Source: Hoylesella enoeca JCM 12259
GTDB taxonomy: Bacteria; Bacteroidota; Bacteroidia; Bacteroidales; Bacteroidaceae
Assembly (NCBI RefSeq): GCF_000613405.1
Contig: NZ_BAIX01000002.1
Coordinates: 1 to 64,000, forward strand
Direction of reading: 5' to 3'
DNA: 64,000 bases
Below the pieces are notes generated by a model that did no database searches, was not told the DNA's origin, and saw nothing but the letters and a program-made list of their open reading frames with translations. Shown piece by piece: positions 55,567 to 63,814 of this stretch (positions are counted from its first letter, which is position 1; each line of letters begins with the position of its first letter). The translations under genes were made by a program, and so were the position numbers.

Positions 55567-56291
55567 TCAAAAAGCATATACCTAATTCCATCACGTGTTG
55601 CAACCTGATTTCAGGTTGTGTGGCCACTACGTTCGCACTCGGTTACAACCCGGAGATGGCCCTTTTGTGGATCGTGATAGGGGCAACATTCGACTTTTTC
55701 GATGGCATGAGCGCCCGATTATTAGGTGTCTCCTCCCCTATCGGCAAAGAACTCGATTCGCTTGCCGATGTCGTAACATTCGGTGTGGCGCCTGCCACGA
55801 TTGTCTTCTCCGAACTATATGTGCTCGATTATCCTGCATTTTTAGAACCAGTGCAGCACTTACTGCCGTTCTTTGCTTTTGTGATGGCCGCCTTTTCGGC
55901 CTTGCGTCTGGCTAAATTCAATCTCGACACGCGTCAGACCACGTCTTTCATCGGTCTTCCTACTCCTGCCAACGCCCTCTTTTGGGGAGCATTGATCGTT
56001 GGCCAAGGCGACCTGTTCTCAACTTATCACTGGGGACTTCCCCTACTGCTTGTGCTTATTTGCATCAGCAGTTGGCTGATGGTCTCCGAGATTCCGATGT
56101 TTGCTCTGAAATTCAAGCACTGGGGTTGGAAAGGCAACGAGGTGCGTTATGGCTTCATTCTGTTATCCGCTGTCTTGTTGGCCGTGTTCCACATCACAGC
56201 CTTTGCACTGATCATCGTCTGTTATTTGCTCATTTCGTTCATCCTAAACAGGAAGCAGACACCCACAGACAGCGCCATCCAGCAACATTAA
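55563..56291 (+). CDS. pssA: CDP-diacylglycerol-serine O-phosphatidyltransferase
   Basis: 242 residues, about eight membrane segments. The CDP-alcohol phosphotransferase signature is complete: [18 protein letters not shown] followed by KELDSLAD (DGxxAR...GxxxDxxxD). It makes phosphatidylserine, the substrate of the preceding Psd. Start in the ATGA overlap. Confidence 0.9.
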   Translation: MIKKHIPNSITCCNLISGCVATTFALGYNPEMALLWIVIGATFDFFDGMSARLLGVSSPIGKELDSLADVVTFGVAPATIVFSELYVLDYPAFLEPVQHLLPFFAFVMAAFSALRLAKFNLDTRQTTSFIGLPTPANALFWGALIVGQGDLFSTYHWGLPLLLVLICISSWLMVSEIPMFALKFKHWGWKGNEVRYGFILLSAVLLAVFHITAFALIIVCYLLISFILNRKQTPTDSAIQQH

Positions 56292-56301
56292 TCTTGATCC
56301 G

Positions 56302-56580
56302 ATGGCAGCACTTCTCCATTTCATTTTAGTCATGATTCTCACTGCCGGCTTTATCGTCGGCATTGCGGTCTACATCATTTACACCCGTGTGAGCAAAGCG
56401 GCGCGCCACTTTCGCGATCAGATGGACGGAACTGCCAACAACGGTCACCGCTCCCAACAGACCCGCACGGCCCATGGAGAAATCATCATCGATAATCGCA
56501 CTCCATCCGAAGCCGGTCGCAAGATCTTCTCAAAAGACGAAGGAGAATATATAGACTTCGAGGAAGAGAAAAACACCTGA
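56302..56580 (+). CDS. DUF4834 family small membrane protein
   Basis: 92 residues: one N-terminal membrane segment (about residues 5-27), a polar linker, and the acidic C-terminal GRKIFSKDEGEYIDFEEE typical of DUF4834. No function is known. It regularly follows pssA in Bacteroidales; here the gap is 10 bp, so it is in the same operon. Confidence 0.75.
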   Translation: MAALLHFILVMILTAGFIVGIAVYIIYTRVSKAARHFRDQMDGTANNGHRSQQTRTAHGEIIIDNRTPSEAGRKIFSKDEGEYIDFEEEKNT

Positions 56581-56684
56581 TCAATGTTTTTCATCTCATT
56601 GATGAGTATATCAATTCAGCACACACCTTTCTTGCTATCCCTTTGAACAGCCACCGAGCCATAGGGGCCGTGCATAAACAAAAA

Positions 56685-56711
56685 GTAAGGACTCTCTGTG
56701 AGAGTCCTTAC
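56685..56711 (-). terminator. Terminator after tRNA-Lys
   Basis: Perfect 12-bp stem GTAAGGACTCTC/GAGAGTCCTTAC with a 3-nt loop; on the minus strand it is followed by TTTTTG. Confidence 0.85.
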
Positions 56712-56722
56712 TTCTGTTTCTG

Positions 56723-56795
56723 TGATCCGCATGGGGCTCGAACCCATGACCCCAACATTAAAAGTGTTGTGCTCTACCAGCTGAGCTAGCGGATC
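56723..56795 (-). tRNA. tRNA-Lys (anticodon TTT)
   Basis: 73 nt with a 7-bp acceptor stem GATCCGC/GCGGATC, D-arm GCTCAGCTGGTAGAGC, anticodon stem CAACA/TGTTG around CTTTTAA (anticodon TTT), and T-arm with GGTTCGAGCC. Discriminator A; CCA is not encoded. Confidence 0.96.
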
Positions 56796-56827
56796 TCCGA
56801 TGATGCTTTCTGTCCTAAAAGCGAGTG

Positions 56828-56835
56828 CAAAGATA
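56828..56835 (-). promoter_or_regulatory. -7 box for tRNA-Lys
   Basis: Reverse complement is TATCTTTG, about 33 bp before the mature 5' end. Confidence 0.6.
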
Positions 56836-57010
56836 CAACATTTTCTATAAACACCAAAATATTCTGTGTTTTTTCTTAAAAATATGACTCTGATGCCGCC
56901 TCAATGGTATCGAAAGGTGCCACATCCACGATTGCAACAAAGCTGCCTGCAAACGTTCTCTGACCCGGATCACAGCGCACATGATCTATCTGCCGAAAAC
57001 CCAATGAGAG

Positions 57011-57068
57011 GTATACGACCAGTGGGGCACAAGTCGTATAGCCGTGGGGCACAGGTATGCGACTTGTC
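57011..57068. repeat. Palindromic repeats, 22/44-bp period
   Basis: TGGGGCACA at 57023 and 57045 (22 bp apart); GTATACGAC at 57011 and GTATGCGAC at 57055 (44 bp apart); GTCGTAT at 57033-57039 is the inverse of ATACGAC at 57013. The 318-bp gap between tRNA-Lys and the next gene holds this, the tRNA promoter and nothing else I recognise. Confidence 0.75.
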
Positions 57069-57113
57069 GCAAAGGCTCACGAAGCCAGTTGCCGGCAGGG
57101 CAGCAGGCACGAT

Positions 57114-58205
57114 CTATGATTCTATTTCGGCGTCGTTTTCAAACTCCTTGGTCACATATCGTTGCCAATAGGCAATGATGAGCGTGGTGAGCGGGAGCGC
57201 GATGATCAAGCCTATGAAGCCGAGCAATGCCCCCCAAACGGAGAGAGAAAGCAACAGGATGGCGGGATTGAGTCCCATGGCCTTGCCCATCACTTTGGGC
57301 GTGACAACCATGTCGCTGATAATTTGCACAATGATAAACACCAGCACGGCTCCACCAAAGATCATCCAGAAGTTTTGCCCGGTGTCAGCAGCTTTGAGCA
57401 GTGCCAGAAAGGCCGTGGGAATGAGAGCGAATGTGTGCAGATAAGGCACGAGATCGAGAATGCCGATGAGAATACCCAGTCCGATAGCCATCGGGAAATC
57501 AATGATAGTGAAACCCACACAGAACATCACGCCCATGCAGAGCGCCACAATTCCCTGTCCGCGAATATAGTTGTTGAGTTCGCGTTCCACATCTTTGGCC
57601 AACTCGTGCCAGAAGGGACGGTTTTTCTTCGGGAAGATCTTGATCCAATTATTGGTGAGATACTCGTAGTCCAATAGGATGAAAAACATATACAAAAGAG
57701 TGATGCACGAGGCGATGATACTGATGACAACGCTGGCCGTCTGTCCGATAAACGAGAACAGTTGCGGCATCACCTCTTTGAGAATATTATTGAAATCGCG
57801 GCTGCGGAAGAAGTGTTCGATCTCGGTCCGGTTGTCGTGAAGCCACTGCTGGATGGTGGTAGCGATGCGACTGGTGTGTGCTGTTTGATTGAGATAATGA
57901 GAGGCCACACTTTCCAGGCGTTGGAACTGGTCGATCATCGGAGGTACGATGAGGTAGACCAGGGCACAGATGGCTCCGACCACGAAGATCATCGTGACGA
58001 TGATAGCTAAGGCTCGGATACGCACATGCAGCCTGTATTGCACAAATTTCACGATGGGATAAAGCAGATAAGCCAGAAGCCATGCCACGAAAAAGGGCAA
58101 GAGCACGGCACTCAGGTAATTGATAACCAGGAAGACGGCAACTGCCAGCAGTGCACCAAGCATCCAGCGGATAAACTTGTCAAAGGTGATTTTCTGATTG
58201 ATCAT
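57114..58205 (-). CDS. AI-2E family (PerM-like) transporter
   Basis: 363 residues from the Met whose ATG overlaps the tdk stop (ATGA). About eight membrane segments in two groups with a soluble helical part between them; [19 protein letters not shown] near the start, then [34 protein letters not shown] and [22 protein letters not shown] in the second half match the AI-2E/PF01594 family. Known members include an AI-2 exporter and Na+/H+ antiporters, so the substrate is open. Confidence 0.85.
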   Translation of the reverse strand: MINQKITFDKFIRWMLGALLAVAVFLVINYLSAVLLPFFVAWLLAYLLYPIVKFVQYRLHVRIRALAIIVTMIFVVGAICALVYLIVPPMIDQFQRLESVASHYLNQTAHTSRIATTIQQWLHDNRTEIEHFFRSRDFNNILKEVMPQLFSFIGQTASVVISIIASCITLLYMFFILLDYEYLTNNWIKIFPKKNRPFWHELAKDVERELNNYIRGQGIVALCMGVMFCVGFTIIDFPMAIGLGILIGILDLVPYLHTFALIPTAFLALLKAADTGQNFWMIFGGAVLVFIIVQIISDMVVTPKVMGKAMGLNPAILLLSLSVWGALLGFIGLIIALPLTTLIIAYWQRYVTKEFENDAEIES

Positions 58206-58825
58206 GACTCGTGATGTGTCGGGAGTGAATTTGTTGCTTTCGCGCGTGCTTCTGCGGCCAACGCTTTCTGATAACAGGCACGACACAGTGGCTCATATTC
58301 TGCCTGCTCGCCTAAGAGCACACGCCGCTCATTCGCCACCAGCCGATGACTGACATAGGCCAAAGCGCCGCACTTCACGCAGATGGCATGCACTTTGGTC
58401 ACTTCGTCGGCAATGGCGCACAGGGAAGGGATAGGGCCGAAAGGCCTACCGCGAAAGTCCATATCAAGGCCCGCCACGATGACACGCACGCCTCGATTGG
58501 CCAACTGGTTGCATACGTCGACGAGTCCGTCATCCAAGAACTGTGCCTCGTCGATGCCCACGACATCAATGTCGGATGCGAGCAGCAGAATGGCTGCCGA
58601 CGAGTCGACAGGTGTCGAAGGTATGACGTTGCGGTCGTGGCTCACCACATCCACCTCTGAATACCGCGTGTCGATCGAGGGTTTGAATATCTCCACTCGC
58701 TGCCGTGCGAATTTCGCCCGCTTCATCCGTCGTATCAACTCCTCGGTCTTCCCCGAGAACATCGATCCGCACACTACTTCTATCCTTCCGAACCGATGTT
58801 TTTCTCCTGTCAAATATTCCATCAT
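58202..58825 (-). CDS. tdk: Thymidine kinase
   Basis: 207 residues, type II thymidine kinase of the salvage pathway. Walker [15 protein letters not shown] near residue 20, [26 protein letters not shown], and the zinc cysteines CVKCG and CRACY. First gene of a two-gene unit with the AI-2E-type gene. Confidence 0.93.
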   Translation of the reverse strand: MMEYLTGEKHRFGRIEVVCGSMFSGKTEELIRRMKRAKFARQRVEIFKPSIDTRYSEVDVVSHDRNVIPSTPVDSSAAILLLASDIDVVGIDEAQFLDDGLVDVCNQLANRGVRVIVAGLDMDFRGRPFGPIPSLCAIADEVTKVHAICVKCGALAYVSHRLVANERRVLLGEQAEYEPLCRACYQKALAAEARAKATNSLPTHHES

Positions 58826-58867
58826 AGTTGTGGTGTTTGCCCTGAATCAGTAGCTATAAATATGGTG

Positions 58868-58875
58868 CAAAAATA
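58868..58875 (-). promoter_or_regulatory. -7 box for tdk
   Basis: Reverse complement is TATTTTTG, 43 bp before the start. Confidence 0.55.
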
Positions 58876-58937
58876 CAAAGATGTTTAAAAACCCGCAAAG
58901 AAAGAAGTAGTTTTTTTGCCATTGATGATTAAATAGC

Positions 58938-58945
58938 TATATTTG
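58938..58945 (+). promoter_or_regulatory. -7 box for rsmI
   Basis: TATATTTG, 18 bp before the ATG at 58964; it rules out the longer in-frame start at 58943. Confidence 0.65.
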
Positions 58946-58963
58946 CCCGTAAATTTGACAGCA

Positions 58964-59656
58964 ATGGGAACGCTATATATCGTGCCGACTCCGGTTGGAA
59001 ATATGGAGGATATGACGATGCGCGCCATCCGAATCCTACGCGAGGCTGACCTGATCCTGGCCGAAGATACGCGCACCTCGGGTGTGCTGTTGAAGCATTT
59101 CGATATAAGCGGCCGACTGATGTCTCACCACAAATTCAATGAGCATGGCACGGCAGCCGGGATTGTCGAACGATTGAAAGCGGGACAGATGATTGCGCTC
59201 ATCAGCGATGCCGGTACGCCGGGTATCAGTGACCCGGGATTCCTCTTGGCCCGCGAAGCCATCAAAGCCGGAATCACCGTGCAATGTCTGCCGGGCGCCA
59301 CAGCCTGCATTCCGGCGCTGGTCTCATCGGGACTGCCCTGCGACAGATTCTGTTTCGAAGGATTTCTTCCACAGAAGAAAGGGAGACAAACCCTTTTAGA
59401 CGCGCTGACAGAGGAGACACGCACGATGGTGTTCTATGAGTCGCCTTACCGCCTGCTCAAAACCTTGCAACAGTTTGCCACAGTCTTCGGCGAAGACCGA
59501 CAAGTGAGCATCTGTCGCGAGATCTCCAAAGTGCACGAGGAAAGTGTACGCGGCACATTGGCCGAAGCTGTGGCGCACTTTACAGCAAACGAACCCCGCG
59601 GCGAGATCGTTATTGTCTTAGCGGGAAAAAACAATAAGAACAAACCGAAAAAGTGA
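58964..59656 (+). CDS. rsmI: 16S rRNA (cytidine(1402)-2'-O)-methyltransferase
   Basis: 230 residues from the ATG at 58964. Tetrapyrrole-methylase fold: LYIVPTPVGNMEDMTMRAI, LAEDTRTSGVLLKHF, LISDAGTPGISDPGFLL (SAM-binding), CLPGATACIPALVSSGLP, FEGFLPQKKGRQ and FYESPYRLLKTL. Methylates C1402 of 16S rRNA in the decoding centre. The lipoprotein gene follows after 6 bp. Confidence 0.93.
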   Translation: MGTLYIVPTPVGNMEDMTMRAIRILREADLILAEDTRTSGVLLKHFDISGRLMSHHKFNEHGTAAGIVERLKAGQMIALISDAGTPGISDPGFLLAREAIKAGITVQCLPGATACIPALVSSGLPCDRFCFEGFLPQKKGRQTLLDALTEETRTMVFYESPYRLLKTLQQFATVFGEDRQVSICREISKVHEESVRGTLAEAVAHFTANEPRGEIVIVLAGKNNKNKPKK

Positions 59657-59662
59657 ATAATT

Positions 59663-60511
59663 ATGAAAAAGCTACTATTTTTTGCCTGCTTAGCGCTATT
59701 GGCGTTCACAGGTTGTAACAAGAAGAATGGCTCTGATTTGTCGAATATGGCGTTGACCGACTCTCTGCAAAGAATCATTGCACAAAGGGATAACGAAGTC
59801 AACGATATGATGGGTACGCTGAACGAGATTCAGGAAGGATTCCGTGAAATCAACGAGGCCGAGAACCGCGTAGACGTCATAAAAGACGGGGAAGGTACCA
59901 ACAAAGCTAAACAGATCAAGGAGAACATTCAGTTTATCTCCGCCACGATGAAGCATAATCGTGAATTGCTGGCCAAACTGCAACAGCAATTGAAGACGAG
60001 CACCATCCAGGGCGATCAGTTGAAGAAAACGGTTGCCAATCTGATGAAACAGTTGGACGAGAAGGAGCAACAGCTGCAGCAACTGCGTGCCGAGCTGGAT
60101 GCTAAGGATATCCATATCGCTGAGCTGGACGAAACCATCAACAATCAGAACACAAACATCTCGAATCTGAAAACAGAGAGCAGCCAGAAGACCGATGTCA
60201 TCAACAGCCAAGACAAGCAGCTGAACACGGCTTGGTTTGTCTTCGGTACGAAAAAGGAGCTGAAAGAGCAGCAGATTCTGGTGAACGGAAAAGTGCTCCA
60301 ATCCAACTTCAACAAGAACTACTTCACGAAGATCGACATTCGGCAAGACAAGGAGATTAAGCTCTACTCCAATTATGCCAAGCTCCTGACGACACACCCG
60401 TCAAGCAGTTACACACTGGTGAAAGATGCCACCAAGAAATATATCCTCACCATCACCAATCCTCAGATCTTCTGGAGCACAAGCAAGTATCTGGTGATCA
60501 TGGTTAAATAA
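59663..60511 (+). CDS. Coiled-coil lipoprotein of unknown function
   Basis: 282 residues. Lipobox AFTGC (Cys at residue 18) followed by NKKN. Residues ~30-185 are a long, Gln/Lys/Glu-rich heptad coiled coil (QLDEKEQQLQQLRAELDAKD). A small C-terminal globular domain includes TAWFVFGTKKELKEQQIL and ends in IFWSTSKYLVIMV. Similar lipoproteins are known to me from Bacteroidales without a function. The coiled coil could span the periplasm. Same operon as rsmI. Confidence 0.7.
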   Translation: MKKLLFFACLALLAFTGCNKKNGSDLSNMALTDSLQRIIAQRDNEVNDMMGTLNEIQEGFREINEAENRVDVIKDGEGTNKAKQIKENIQFISATMKHNRELLAKLQQQLKTSTIQGDQLKKTVANLMKQLDEKEQQLQQLRAELDAKDIHIAELDETINNQNTNISNLKTESSQKTDVINSQDKQLNTAWFVFGTKKELKEQQILVNGKVLQSNFNKNYFTKIDIRQDKEIKLYSNYAKLLTTHPSSSYTLVKDATKKYILTITNPQIFWSTSKYLVIMVK

Positions 60512-60555
60512 ATAAAGTTTGCTCTGAAATCTTTTACAGAGAGGATCGATCAAAA

Positions 60556-60590
60556 AAGCTCCGCTTCGACGTCATGCCGAGGCGGAGCTT
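60556..60590. terminator. Bidirectional terminator
   Basis: 9-bp stem AAGCTCCGC/GCGGAGCTT between convergent genes; six A on the left serve as T-run for the minus strand. Confidence 0.8.
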
Positions 60591-60595
60591 CTTGT

Positions 60596-61051
60596 TTATC
60601 GTCGCTCTTGAAAGAATTGCTGCATCAGAGCGCGACACTCATCCGCTAAGACTCCCCCGGTCACTGTGGCCTTGGGATGCAAGGCCTGCGGCGCAAACTG
60701 TCGGTAGCCGCGCTTCTCATCACCGGCGCCATAAACAATACGCTTAAGCTGTGCCCAACCAATGGCCCCCGCGCACATCGCGCATGGTTCGATAGTGACA
60801 TAGAGCGTGCAACCGTTCAGGTATTTACCCCCCAACGCATTAGCGGCGGCCGTTATCGCCTGCATCTCGGCATGGGCAGTCACGTCGCATAAGGTTTCCG
60901 TGAGATTATGGGCACGCGCAATCACCCGACCATCGCACACCACCACAGCTCCCACAGGAATCTCTCCGGCTGCCCGGGCCGCTTCGGCCTCGACAAGCGC
61001 CTTCCGCATATACACTTCGTCTTGATCTTTCTGATTCTCCATATCCATCAT
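60596..61051 (-). CDS. tadA: tRNA-specific adenosine deaminase
   Basis: 151 residues from the ATG at 61051; the longer start at 61075 overlaps the promoter box and is rejected. Zinc deaminase motifs: HAEM (with catalytic Glu) and PCAMCAGAI. Converts A34 to inosine in tRNA-Arg(ACG). Complete and of normal length. Confidence 0.92.
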   Translation of the reverse strand: MMDMENQKDQDEVYMRKALVEAEAARAAGEIPVGAVVVCDGRVIARAHNLTETLCDVTAHAEMQAITAAANALGGKYLNGCTLYVTIEPCAMCAGAIGWAQLKRIVYGAGDEKRGYRQFAPQALHPKATVTGGVLADECRALMQQFFQERR

Positions 61052-61072
61052 GAGTCTTTGATCTTTGCGGTG

Positions 61073-61080
61073 CAAAAGTA
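61073..61080 (-). promoter_or_regulatory. -7 box for tadA
   Basis: Reverse complement is TACTTTTG; a second TATATTTG lies at 61083-61090 on the same strand. Confidence 0.55.
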
Positions 61081-61159
61081 CGCAAATATATTAGGAAATA
61101 AAGCCGTAGATCCGATTTATTCTTCCCCCAGATAGAATGTCTTTCTCACAATAAAATCG

Positions 61160-61167
61160 TATCTTTG
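61160..61167 (+). promoter_or_regulatory. -7 box for yraN-birA
   Basis: TATCTTTG, 16 bp before the yraN start. Confidence 0.65.
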
Positions 61168-61183
61168 CCACTAAAAACAGGCT

Positions 61184-61558
61184 ATGGCGCAACATAACGA
61201 ACTGGGGAAATGGGGCGAAGAGCAGGCGGCGGCCTTCCTGAAAGACAAGGGGTACACCATCTGCGACCGCAACTGGCGAGACGGGCATCGCGATCTGGAC
61301 ATCGTGGCGCTCAATGAAGACCAGACGACAATGGTGTTTGTGGAGGTGAAGACCCGCACTTCCGCCGAATTGCAAGAGCCGGAAACGGCCGTAGACAAGA
61401 AAAAGATCCGGAGTATTGCCAACGCTGCCCATCGCTATCTCAAGCAGTCGGATGCAGACTATGATGTGCGCTTCGACATCATTTCGGTTACGGGAACCGA
61501 TCACTCCAACGTGAAAATCGACCACATCATCAACGCTTTCAACCCACTTCTGACATGA
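61184..61558 (+). CDS. yraN: YraN (UPF0102) nuclease-like protein
   Basis: 124 residues, restriction-endonuclease-like fold: LGKWGEEQAAAFLKDKGY, RDLDIVAL and FVEVKTR (the D-ExK site). The family resembles Holliday-junction resolvases; its cellular role is unsettled. Followed by birA after 1 bp. Confidence 0.88.
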   Translation: MAQHNELGKWGEEQAAAFLKDKGYTICDRNWRDGHRDLDIVALNEDQTTMVFVEVKTRTSAELQEPETAVDKKKIRSIANAAHRYLKQSDADYDVRFDIISVTGTDHSNVKIDHIINAFNPLLT

Positions 61559-61559
61559 G

Positions 61560-62294
61560 ATGATGAATACCAAGATACTTCGATTCAAAGAAATAGACTC
61601 CACCAATCGCTTCCTCTGCCATTATCAGGCGCCCGAAGGGGAAGAGATGACCGTGGCAGTGGCCGACTTCCAAACAGCGGGATGCGGCATGGGCACCAAC
61701 ACCTGGGAAAGCCAACCCGGACAGAATCTCCTATACAGCATCCTCGTCCATCCCCACACACTCCCCGTCAGGCGCCAGTTCCTGTTATCAATGGCCCAGG
61801 CCGTGGCGCTGAAAGAAGTGCTTGACGAATACACCGACGGCATCACGGTGAAATGGCCCAACGACATCTATTGGCACAACCAAAAGATCAGCGGCACGCG
61901 CATCGACACCGCGCTGTCTTCGCAGGGGATCAAAGACTTTATCCTGGGCACGGGGCTGAACGTCAATCAGCGTGCGTTCCGCAGCCAAGCCCCCAACCCC
62001 ATCTCGCTCTGCCAGATTCTGGGGCATCCCGTCGACCGAGAACAACTGTTCCAAAAAGTGATTGCGGCTTTCGAGCAACAGTATGCCCTGATCACCGACG
62101 GCGCTTACGCACAAATCTCGGAACAATATCACGATGCCTTATACCGAGCCGACGAACTCCATGCCTATCGTGACCGAGACGGCACATTCCGCGCAGCCAT
62201 CCAGCGTGTCGAAGACGACGGGCACCTTCTCTTGCGCGATTCGGCGGGCACACTCCGCCGATACGCATTCAAAGAACTCGCATTTATCATTTAA
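61560..62294 (+). CDS. birA: Biotin-[acetyl-CoA-carboxylase] ligase
   Basis: 244 residues, catalytic BPL domain without the N-terminal DNA-binding domain, as usual in Bacteroidota. FKEIDSTNRFL, the biotinyl-AMP loop region QTAGCGMGTNTWES, VKWPNDIYWHNQKISG with the catalytic lysine, and LGTGLNVNQ. In the loop, a Cys stands where the family has the GRG arginine, which is unusual. Two Met codons stand at the start. Attaches biotin to carboxylase carrier proteins. Confidence 0.88.
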   Translation: MMNTKILRFKEIDSTNRFLCHYQAPEGEEMTVAVADFQTAGCGMGTNTWESQPGQNLLYSILVHPHTLPVRRQFLLSMAQAVALKEVLDEYTDGITVKWPNDIYWHNQKISGTRIDTALSSQGIKDFILGTGLNVNQRAFRSQAPNPISLCQILGHPVDREQLFQKVIAAFEQQYALITDGAYAQISEQYHDALYRADELHAYRDRDGTFRAAIQRVEDDGHLLLRDSAGTLRRYAFKELAFII

Positions 62295-62305
62295 ATTCAC
62301 AAGAT

Positions 62306-63013
62306 ATGACAAAGTATAAAAGAATCCTCCTCAAGCTCAGCGGCGAAAGCCTGATGGGCAACCAGAGTTTCGGCATCGATCCCGAACGTCTCGCCGACTA
62401 CGCGCGGCAGATCAAGGAAGTCCACGCAATGGGCATTCAGATCGGCATCGTCATCGGCGGTGGCAACATCTTTCGCGGTTTGAGCGGCACCTCCAAAGGT
62501 TTTGATCGCGTGAAGGGCGACCAAATGGGCATGTGCGCCACCGTGATCAACTCCCTCGCTTTGAGCAGCGCCCTGGAAGCAAGCGGTGTCAAGACCAAAG
62601 TGCTGACAGCCATCCGCATGGAACCCATCGGCGAGTTTTATTCCAAATGGAAAGCCATCGAAGCGATGGAATCAGGATATATCTGCATCTTCTCGGCCGG
62701 CACGGGTTCCCCTTATTTCACAACCGACACTGGTAGTTCGCTCCGCGGCATCGAAATCGAAGCCGACGTGATGCTCAAAGGCACGCGTGTAGACGGCATC
62801 TATACGGCCGATCCTGAAAAAGATCCCACCGCCACGAAGTTTGACCAAATCACATTCGACGAGATCTACGCCCGCAACCTGAAAGTGATGGATCTCACCG
62901 CCACGACGATGTGTAAAGAGAATCACCTCCCAATTTATGTCTTCAATATGGACATCGTCGGCAATCTGAAGCGCGTCATAGACGGCGAACCCATCGGAAC
63001 ACTCGTCCACTAA
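62306..63013 (+). CDS. pyrH: UMP kinase
   Basis: 235 residues, amino-acid-kinase fold: RILLKLSGESLMGNQSFGID, IVIGGGNIFRGL, DQMGMCATVINSLAL, GTGSPYFTTDTGSSLRGIE and TRVDGIYTADPEKDP. Phosphorylates UMP to UDP in pyrimidine synthesis; usually hexameric and GTP-regulated. 11 bp after birA, followed by a strong terminator. Confidence 0.95.
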   Translation: MTKYKRILLKLSGESLMGNQSFGIDPERLADYARQIKEVHAMGIQIGIVIGGGNIFRGLSGTSKGFDRVKGDQMGMCATVINSLALSSALEASGVKTKVLTAIRMEPIGEFYSKWKAIEAMESGYICIFSAGTGSPYFTTDTGSSLRGIEIEADVMLKGTRVDGIYTADPEKDPTATKFDQITFDEIYARNLKVMDLTATTMCKENHLPIYVFNMDIVGNLKRVIDGEPIGTLVH

Positions 63014-63039
63014 GCGCCAGCGCGCAATACAGGAATAAA

Positions 63040-63074
63040 AAGGAGCACTTCCACCTTTGGGAAGCGCTCCTTTT
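63040..63074 (+). terminator. Terminator of pyrH
   Basis: 13-bp stem AAGGAGCACTTCC/GGAAGCGCTCCTT with one mismatch, then TTTT. Confidence 0.88.
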
Positions 63075-63089
63075 CTCTATTTTTGATTG

Positions 63090-63690
63090 TCCCAATATTG
63101 GGAAACATCGTTTTCCTCATTTTTTGAGCCTCCCAACATCAGGATGCTTCATTTTTCCAGTGTTCAAGCATTCCCAACATTGGGACGACTCATTTTTTTC
63201 GTTTTCGAGCATTCCCAACATTGGGAAAGATCATTTTCCCAGTTTTCGGCGTTTCCCAACATTGGGAAAGGTCATTTTCCAGTTTTTGGCGTTTCATCCG
63301 TGGATGACGAGTCGTTTTTGCAGTTTTTTGCTCATCATCCGTGGATGAAACACTATTTCTTTCATTTTCGAGTTTTCATCCGTGGATGACGAGTCGTTTT
63401 TGCAGTTTTTTACTCATCATCCGTGGATGAAACACTATTTTTTCCATTTCCGGGTTTTCATCCGTGGATGACGAGTCGTTTTGAGAGTTTTTTGCTTGTC
63501 GGCCATGGCCGAAACGCTGTTTTCTGAATTTTGGAGCTTTCGGCCACGGCCGAAGCCCTATTTTTCCAGTTTTTCACTCGTCGGCCACGGCCGAAACGCT
63601 GTTTTTCTAATTTTTCGGGCTTCGGGACTCCCCGACAGCACATTTTTCTCCAAAACAGCCCAGCGGGACTCCCGACAGCATATTTAATCA
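63090..63690. repeat. Palindrome array, 41-bp period, 15 units, four palindrome words
   Basis: Each unit is a 14-bp palindrome plus a 27-nt T-rich spacer. Words in blocks: TCCCAACATTGGGA type (5 units, from 63090), TCATCCGTGGATGA (5, from 63294), TCGGCCACGGCCGA type (3, from 63499), CGGGACTCCCG type (2, from 63623). Centres: 63300.5, 63341.5, 63382.5, 63423.5, 63464.5, 63505.5, 63546.5, 63587.5 and so on. Spacers carry T-tracts near positions 8-12 and 17-20. It lies between pyrH and the convergent last gene. No convincing gene. Confidence 0.95.
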
Positions 63691-63814
63691 ATTGCGGGTT
63701 TACCGGGCACAAAACAATCGGTGCCCAGGATCACAATCTGCTGTTGCCCCGATCACGCCGCCATTGCTGAAAGGCCGTAGGCGTTACACGGAGTCATCTA
63801 TCGCAGAGTTTCTA

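Noticed and set aside
59696-60397. 233-codon minus-strand ORF rich in Leu
   Set aside because: Shadow of the Gln/Lys-rich coiled-coil lipoprotein gene; CAG/AAG codons read as Leu in reverse.
63090-63690. CRISPR array
   Set aside because: Regular repeats and 27-nt spacers look similar at first, but the repeat is a 12-14-bp palindrome that changes word in blocks, the spacers are T-rich and partly repeated, and there are no cas genes.
63087-63712. Short ORFs on both strands over the repeat array
   Set aside because: They are low-complexity translations of the palindromes; 41 bp is not a multiple of three, so no stable peptide repeat is encoded.
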